Made by a program: the position numbers and the translations under genes. A stretch of DNA of 18,782 nucleotides from Campylobacterales bacterium (GTDB lineage Bacteria; Campylobacterota; Campylobacteria; Campylobacterales; QNZT01): the NCBI GenBank assembly GCA_027055005.1, contig JALUNR010000245.1, forward strand, positions 1-18,782. Reading direction: 5' to 3'. This document shows, in pieces, positions 14,189 through 18,782 of the stretch (position 1 is its first letter; every line of letters starts with the position of its first letter). The notes below the pieces were generated by a model. It ran no database searches. It saw nothing but the letters and a program-made list of their open reading frames with translations, and was not told the DNA's origin.

Positions 14189-15142
14189 ATGGATTCATAC
14201 ATATTATGGACACTGGTAAAAGTAGTTGTAATACTTACTGTATTTTCAGCTCTTGCTGGTATTACAACATATTTTGAAAGGAAGGTTTTAGCATTTATGC
14301 AAAGAAGATTAGGACCTATGCATGTTGGTCCTTATGGAGTTTTGCAAGTTGCAGCTGATGGTATAAAGCTTTTTACAAAAGAGGATATAATCCCTCAAAA
14401 TGCTATAAAGCCTATATTTAGAATAGCACCAGTTATAGCAGCAGCAACTGCTTTTATAGCTATGAGTGCAGTTCCATTTTTACCTGGGATTATAGTTTCA
14501 GATGTAAATATTGGTATTTTGTTTGTGGTTGGTGTTATGGCAGTGGGTATGTATGCACCACTTCTTGCTGGTATGGCATCAGATAATAAATGGTCGATTT
14601 TAGGAGCAGCAAGAACTGTTGTTCAAATGCTTTCTTTTGAGGTTGTAACTGGACTTTCTTTGATAGCACCTCTTATGATGGTTGGAAGTTTGTCTTTAAT
14701 AGATATAAACAATTATCAAACAACTCATGGTTGGATAGTTTTTACTCAACCAGTTGCTTTTATTTTATATTTGATAGCTGGATACGCTGAAACAAATAGA
14801 ACACCATTTGATTTACTAGAGCATGAAGCAGAGATTGTTACTGGTTATGCTACTGAATATAGTGGTATGAGATGGGGACTTTTTGCGATAGGTGAGTATG
14901 CAAATATGTTTACAGTTGCTTTTGTTGCATCACTTGTTTTTTTAGGTGGTTACAATGATATGTGGTTTATACCTGGTGGACTTGCTATTATCATAAAAGT
15001 TGCTATTTTAATATTTTTATTTTTATGGGTAAGAGCGGCTTGGCCTCATATTAGACCAGATCAGTTGATGTGGCTATGTTGGAAAGTCCTTATGCCATTG
15101 GCAGTTGTAAATATACTTATAACTGGTATAGTTCTTATATAG
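14189..15142 (+). CDS. nuoH: Complex I subunit H (chain 1), membrane quinone-channel subunit
   Basis: A 317-residue membrane protein with about eight helices that links the quinone chamber to the proton pumps. Conserved marks are ERKVLAFMQRRLGPMHVGPYG (30-50, loop 1), ADGIKLFTKEDIIP (56-69), and the long third cytoplasmic loop AETNRTPFDLLEHEAEIVTGY (200-220) followed by TEYSGM. The usual DLPEAEAE reads DLLEHEAE, a mild change in an otherwise acidic, functionally important loop. AGAAGGGG inside the end of nuoG2 serves as ribosome binding site. It starts one base after the nuoG2 stop and nuoI follows after seven bases. Confidence 0.96.
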   Translation: MDSYILWTLVKVVVILTVFSALAGITTYFERKVLAFMQRRLGPMHVGPYGVLQVAADGIKLFTKEDIIPQNAIKPIFRIAPVIAAATAFIAMSAVPFLPGIIVSDVNIGILFVVGVMAVGMYAPLLAGMASDNKWSILGAARTVVQMLSFEVVTGLSLIAPLMMVGSLSLIDINNYQTTHGWIVFTQPVAFILYLIAGYAETNRTPFDLLEHEAEIVTGYATEYSGMRWGLFAIGEYANMFTVAFVASLVFLGGYNDMWFIPGGLAIIIKVAILIFLFLWVRAAWPHIRPDQLMWLCWKVLMPLAVVNILITGIVLI

Positions 15143-15149
15143 GAGAGGG

Positions 15150-15770
15150 ATGATGATAGATTTTAAAGATTATAAAAACAGAGATATATCAGTTGATTAT
15201 ATGTATGTTGAGGGAAGTACAAATCCTATTGGTTGGAAAGATAAGTTTTCTCAAGTGGTAAAAAGAACTTTATCTGGTGAGCTTTTTGTAGGACTTTGGA
15301 TAGTTTTTCGTGAAATGATTAAATTTAATATCCATACAATACAATATCCTTTAGAAAAGTTACCTATTAGTCCAAGGTATAGAGCTTTGCATCAGATAAA
15401 AAGACTTATGGAGAGTGGAAACCAAAGGTGTATAGGTTGTGGGCTTTGTGAAAAGATTTGTATAGCTAACTGTATAGAAATAGGTACAAAGTATGGCTCA
15501 AAGGGGCGAAAAGTAGTAAATAGTTATACAATAAATCTTGGTAGATGTATTTATTGTGGGTATTGTGCTGAAGTTTGTCCAGAACTTGCTATTACTCATA
15601 GTCAAGATTATGAACATGTAAGTGAGCAAAGAGCACACTTTACAACTATGGCTGAGCTTGTAACTCCTATGGATCAATTTCGTGCAGGTAAACAAAAAGA
15701 ATTCGCTGGATTTGGTAGTGTTAGTCCAAATGCAGATGAAAATATCAAAAAAACGCCTTTGGCATATTAA
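15150..15770 (+). CDS. nuoI: Complex I subunit I, two 4Fe-4S clusters N6a/N6b
   Basis: A 206-residue ferredoxin-like subunit that passes electrons from the NuoG side to N2 in NuoB. Two motifs are complete: CIGCGLCEKIC (94-104) and CIYCGYCAEVCP (133-144). The first lacks the usual Pro after its fourth Cys and reads CIANC. The N-terminus has the membrane-associated helix (about 40-65) typical of the family, and the C-terminal tail after about 165 is longer than in E. coli (180 residues in total). Two ATGs lie side by side. The first (15150) is annotated, but AGGAG is better spaced for the second (15153), so the start may be one codon later. Confidence 0.95.
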   Translation: MMIDFKDYKNRDISVDYMYVEGSTNPIGWKDKFSQVVKRTLSGELFVGLWIVFREMIKFNIHTIQYPLEKLPISPRYRALHQIKRLMESGNQRCIGCGLCEKICIANCIEIGTKYGSKGRKVVNSYTINLGRCIYCGYCAEVCPELAITHSQDYEHVSEQRAHFTTMAELVTPMDQFRAGKQKEFAGFGSVSPNADENIKKTPLAY

Positions 15771-15780
15771 GGGAAATGGT

Positions 15781-16365
15781 ATGGAATTAATAGCATTTTA
15801 TTTATTTTCGGCTCTAACGATAGGATTGTTTCTTATCGTGGTATTGAGTAAAAATGCACTCTATGCAATGAGTGCATTGGCGGCTGGTATGATACTTATA
15901 TCTGGATTTTTCTTTTTGCTTGATGCAGATTTTTTGGGTGTAGTTCAAATCATAGTTTATACAGGTGCAGTTATGGCACTTTATGCTTTTGGTATGATGT
16001 TTTTTGATACGACAAAAGATGTTAAAGAAAAAGTTGATTCCCCACTTATTACAAACATACTTTGGGTAGCAAGTGGTATCTTACTTCTTTGTATTATTTC
16101 TGCTCCATTTGTACCAAGTTTACTTGAACTTGATGCACCACTGAATCAAACTGCTTTATTTGGAGCAAATAATCCTCAAGCAGTTGGTATAGTTTTATTT
16201 ACAAAGTATTTAGCTCAGTTTGAGTTATCTGCAGTGATGTTACTAGTAGCTATGATAGCTGGTATCATACTTGTTGGTAAAAAAATGGATGAAAGTATAA
16301 CTCTTGATGTAAATATTGAAACAAAGATTGAAGCAGAAGAGTTTGATATAAAGGATAACAAATGA
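15781..16365 (+). CDS. nuoJ: Complex I subunit J (chain 6)
   Basis: A 194-residue membrane subunit with five helices. The helix 3 signature FLGVVQIIVYTGAVMALYAF (51-70) includes Tyr60, matching the pi-bulge region thought to couple quinone chemistry to proton movement. The hydrophilic C-terminal tail (about 172-194) is acidic. I choose the ATG at 15781 because AAGGG sits seven bases before it and the protein then begins directly with the first membrane helix. The frame is open another 33 codons upstream within nuoI but without a hydrophobic start. It overlaps nuoK by four bases. Confidence 0.95.
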   Translation: MELIAFYLFSALTIGLFLIVVLSKNALYAMSALAAGMILISGFFFLLDADFLGVVQIIVYTGAVMALYAFGMMFFDTTKDVKEKVDSPLITNILWVASGILLLCIISAPFVPSLLELDAPLNQTALFGANNPQAVGIVLFTKYLAQFELSAVMLLVAMIAGIILVGKKMDESITLDVNIETKIEAEEFDIKDNK

Positions 16366-16664
16366 TAACATTAACTCATTATCTGGTATTGGCAGCAATA
16401 CTTTTTGTAATAGGTTTGATTGGTGTGATAAGAAGAAAAAATCTTCTTTTACTGTTTTTCTCAACAGAGATTTTGTTAAATGCTGTAAATATAGCTTTTG
16501 CTGCAATATCAAAATATTATCACGATTTAACAGGTCAAATGTTTTCATTTTTTATCATAGCAGTTGCGGCTAGTGAGGTTGCAGTTGGACTTGGACTTTT
16601 AGTTTTATGGTATAAAAGAAATGGAACTATTGATTTAGATTCACTTCAAGAGATGAAAGGATAG
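16362..16664 (+). CDS. nuoK: Complex I subunit K (chain 4L)
   Basis: A 100-residue, three-helix membrane subunit related to MrpC. The two essential buried glutamates fall at Glu36 (FFSTEILLN) and Glu72 (VAASEVAVGLGLL), exactly the E. coli numbering, so the proton path is intact. The C-terminal tail resembles other NuoK proteins. It begins inside the nuoJ stop as ATGA with AAAGG seven bases upstream, and nuoL follows after two bases. Confidence 0.96.
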   Translation: MITLTHYLVLAAILFVIGLIGVIRRKNLLLLFFSTEILLNAVNIAFAAISKYYHDLTGQMFSFFIIAVAASEVAVGLGLLVLWYKRNGTIDLDSLQEMKG

Positions 16665-16666
16665 GC

Positions 16667-18553
16667 ATGGAAAAATATTTATATATAGCACTTTTTGCAC
16701 CAATAGTTGGTTCACTTTTTGCAGCTTTGTTTGCTACAACACCTAAGAAACTTTTTGTTGGAGTGGTTACATCAACTCTTTTAGCTCTTTCTTGGTTTGC
16801 TTCTATGCGACTACTATTTTATGTAGATGGAGAGCACATAGTAAAAGCAAAACTTTTTAACTGGATAAGTGCAGGGAACTTTAATCTTGATTTTGGATTT
16901 GTGGTTGATCAAGCATCTGTTATTATGATGGTTACAGTTACAACAGTTTCAGCTTTAGTTCATATTTACTCAAACTATTATATGGAACACGATAAAAGTT
17001 TTAACAGATTTTTTAGTTACCTATCGGCTTTTGTTTTCTCTATGATGATACTTGTTATGAGTGATAACTTCTTAGGACTTTTTATAGGTTGGGAAGGAGT
17101 TGGTGTTTGTTCTTGGTTACTTATTGGTTTTTGGTATCACAAAGAGGATTTACCAAGAGAGATTTATCCTGCAATATCTCCATCTTGGGCAGCAAATGAA
17201 GCATTTATCATGAATAGAATAGCAGACCTTGGTATGCTTATTGGTATCTTTTTGATTTACTGGAATATCGGAAGTTTAGATTATGATGTTGTTTTCTCTC
17301 ATGTTGGAATTCTTTCTCATACAACAGTTGTGCTTATTGGTATCTTTTTATTTATAGGTGCTATGGGTAAATCAGCTCAATTTCCACTTCATACTTGGCT
17401 TGCAGATGCGATGGAAGGTCCTACTCCAGTTTCAGCTCTAATTCATGCAGCTACGATGGTTACAGCTGGAGTTTATTTGGTAGTTAGAAGTTTTCCTATA
17501 TATCAAACTATCCCTGAGATAGGATTTGTTATAGCAATGGTTGGAGCTTTTGTTGCAGTATTTGCAGCTTCTATGGCTTTAGTAAACAATGATCTTAAAA
17601 AGATTATTGCTTATTCAACTTTATCACAACTTGGATATATGTTTGTTGCTGGAGGTTTGGGTGCATATTGGATAGCACTTTTTCACTTGATGACTCATGC
17701 TTTCTTTAAATCAGTACTTTTCTTGGGAGCTGGTAATGTTATGCACGCGATGCATGATGAACTTAATATCAAAAAAATGGGTGCACTTGGAAAAAAGATG
17801 AAATGGACTATGATTATTATGACAGTAGCTTCTTTGGCTCTTTCTGGTATTTATCCATTTGCTGGTTTCTTTTCAAAGGATAAGATTTTAGAAGCAGCTT
17901 TTAGTTCGCATCACTATATACTTTGGGCTCTTCTTTGGATAGGGGCAGGTATGACGGCATTTTATAGTTTTAGACTTGTGATGATAGTCTTTACTGGAAA
18001 ACCTAGATATAAAGAGATAGGTGCTCATCCTCATGAAGCAAAATGGTATGCGATTGCTGCTATGGCGCCACTTGCTATTTTAGCTACTATAGCTGGATTT
18101 TTTGAGCATAGTTTTGTTCACTTTGTTACAGAGTTTTTACCTGAGTATGAGCCAGAAGTTAGTACAGGAACTTTCCTTTTCTTACTTGTTGTGACTTTGG
18201 GAATAGCTCTTGGAGGTATAGTATTTGCAGTGTTGAAATTTAGAAATAATAAGTTAAAAGATTTGTTTGAGGGAACACCTATTCACTCTCTTTTACTTAA
18301 TCAATATTATATTCCAAACTTATATGAAAAAGTTATTACTAAGCCATATTATGAGCTTTCAAAAATAGCTTGGGAAAAAATAGATATGAAAATAGTAGAT
18401 GCCACAGTTGATGGAATTGCTGCTATTATTTATAAATTAGGTGGTAAATCAACTGCTATGCAAAGCGGTAATTTATCTAAAAACTTAAAATGGATGGTAG
18501 TAGGTTTAGTAGTGCTACTTATGTTTGTACTGTTTTATAAGCCAGGTATGTAA
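16667..18553 (+). CDS. nuoL: Complex I subunit L (chain 5), distal proton-pumping antiporter-like subunit
   Basis: A 628-residue membrane protein of the Mrp-antiporter type with about 16 helices. Proton-channel residues are visible: Glu143 (GWEGVGVCSWLLIGF), Asp187 (NRIADLGM), Lys235 (GAMGKSAQFPLHTWLADAMEG), His260 (SALIHAATMVTAG), the THAFFKS region with Lys348, and Lys404 (GFFSKDKI). The spacing from Glu143 to Asp187 is about 10 residues longer than in E. coli owing to a short loop with LPREIYPAISPSW. The last 100 residues include the long lateral helix region and final helix (about 608-625). AAAGGA precedes the ATG. Confidence 0.97.
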   Translation: MEKYLYIALFAPIVGSLFAALFATTPKKLFVGVVTSTLLALSWFASMRLLFYVDGEHIVKAKLFNWISAGNFNLDFGFVVDQASVIMMVTVTTVSALVHIYSNYYMEHDKSFNRFFSYLSAFVFSMMILVMSDNFLGLFIGWEGVGVCSWLLIGFWYHKEDLPREIYPAISPSWAANEAFIMNRIADLGMLIGIFLIYWNIGSLDYDVVFSHVGILSHTTVVLIGIFLFIGAMGKSAQFPLHTWLADAMEGPTPVSALIHAATMVTAGVYLVVRSFPIYQTIPEIGFVIAMVGAFVAVFAASMALVNNDLKKIIAYSTLSQLGYMFVAGGLGAYWIALFHLMTHAFFKSVLFLGAGNVMHAMHDELNIKKMGALGKKMKWTMIIMTVASLALSGIYPFAGFFSKDKILEAAFSSHHYILWALLWIGAGMTAFYSFRLVMIVFTGKPRYKEIGAHPHEAKWYAIAAMAPLAILATIAGFFEHSFVHFVTEFLPEYEPEVSTGTFLFLLVVTLGIALGGIVFAVLKFRNNKLKDLFEGTPIHSLLLNQYYIPNLYEKVITKPYYELSKIAWEKIDMKIVDATVDGIAAIIYKLGGKSTAMQSGNLSKNLKWMVVGLVVLLMFVLFYKPGM

Positions 18554-18564
18554 GGAGAAAATGG

Positions 18565-18782
18565 ATGGATTCAATATTAACACTTTTGATTTTTTTCCCA
18601 GCAGTTGCAGCTGTTCTGGGGTTTTTGATAGAAAAAGAGGGTATTAGAGCTTATGGTATAGCAGTAACTGCTATAGAATTTGTTTTCTCTTTAGGTCTTT
18701 GGATAGGTTACGATGGTACAAATCCAGGGTTTCAATTTATGCAAAATGTACCTCTTATAAGTGAGTTTGGTATAAATTATGC
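18565..18782 (+). CDS. nuoM: Complex I subunit M (chain 4), 5' part only
   Basis: The first 72 complete codons of the next antiporter-like subunit, cut by the window edge. The translation begins MDSILTLLIFFPAVAAVLGF, a first membrane helix followed by a charged turn (IEKEGIRAYG) and a second helix, as in NuoM. AAGGAG at 18552-18557 lies seven bases before the chosen ATG. Another ATG four bases earlier (18561) is in a different frame that gives no such protein. Identity rests on position after nuoL and on the N-terminal pattern; nuoN presumably follows outside. Confidence 0.85.
   Translation, partial: MDSILTLLIFFPAVAAVLGFLIEKEGIRAYGIAVTAIEFVFSLGLWIGYDGTNPGFQFMQNVPLISEFGINY

Noticed and set aside
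15682..15780. 33-codon N-terminal extension of nuoJ
   Set aside because: It overlaps nuoI in another frame, is charged rather than hydrophobic, and AAGGG supports the ATG at 15781.
18561..18563. ATG at 18561 as start of nuoM
   Set aside because: Its frame does not give a NuoM-like membrane protein; the ATG at 18565 does and is better spaced from AAGGAG.
1..18782. CRISPR array, tRNA or rRNA genes, insertion sequences
   Set aside because: No regularly spaced repeats, no cloverleaf-like or rRNA-like sequence and no transposase were seen; the only recombinase is intI.

Overview
The window is AT-rich chromosomal DNA from a bacterium that is most likely a member of the Campylobacterota (formerly Epsilonproteobacteria), of the Sulfurimonas/Arcobacter kind. 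The evidence is a low-GC coding style with frequent TTG starts, plus a complex I (nuo) operon in which nuoE and nuoF are replaced by unrelated or remodelled genes and nuoG is present twice. I cannot fix the genus from sequence alone.

Left part (1-2471): a complete integron-type tyrosine recombinase (intI) is convergent with a YajR-like major facilitator transporter. The 148-base gap between their stop codons holds three consecutive inverted repeats and the second copy of a direct repeat. The first copy lies at the very start of the window, over the intI ribosome binding site. No cassette array is visible, so this looks like an orphan integrase or the edge of an integron that continues outside the window.

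Middle (2472-4516): a divergent intergenic region with two small hairpins leads into a 576-residue AAA+ ATPase whose Walker B aspartate is asparagine. A 21-base stretch of that gene is repeated exactly just after its stop codon. The next 150 bases carry a candidate promoter and a palindrome ahead of nuoA.

Right part (4517-18782): one tightly packed operon in the order nuoA, B, C, D, nuoE-position gene, nuoF-position gene, nuoG1, nuoG2, H, I, J, K, L, then the first 72 codons of nuoM. Gaps are 10 bases or less and many genes overlap by 1-19 bases. A, H, J, K, L and M form the proton-pumping membrane arm. B, C, D and I form the quinone-reducing connection. The input end is unusual. The small nuoE-position protein has no iron-sulfur motif. 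The nuoF-position protein lacks the FMN/NADH Rossmann domain and instead joins a NuoF N3-type cluster domain (with one cluster Cys changed to Gly) to a GltD-like FAD/NAD(P) oxidoreductase. The two NuoG paralogues have different iron-sulfur motif sets.

The exciting candidate here is this rebuilt electron-input module (7445-14187): a complex I that apparently takes electrons through a GltD-like flavoprotein and a pair of specialised NuoG proteins rather than through NuoE/NuoF. Related replacements are known in Campylobacter and Helicobacter, but the fusion, the missing ligand and the NuoG division of labour deserve study.
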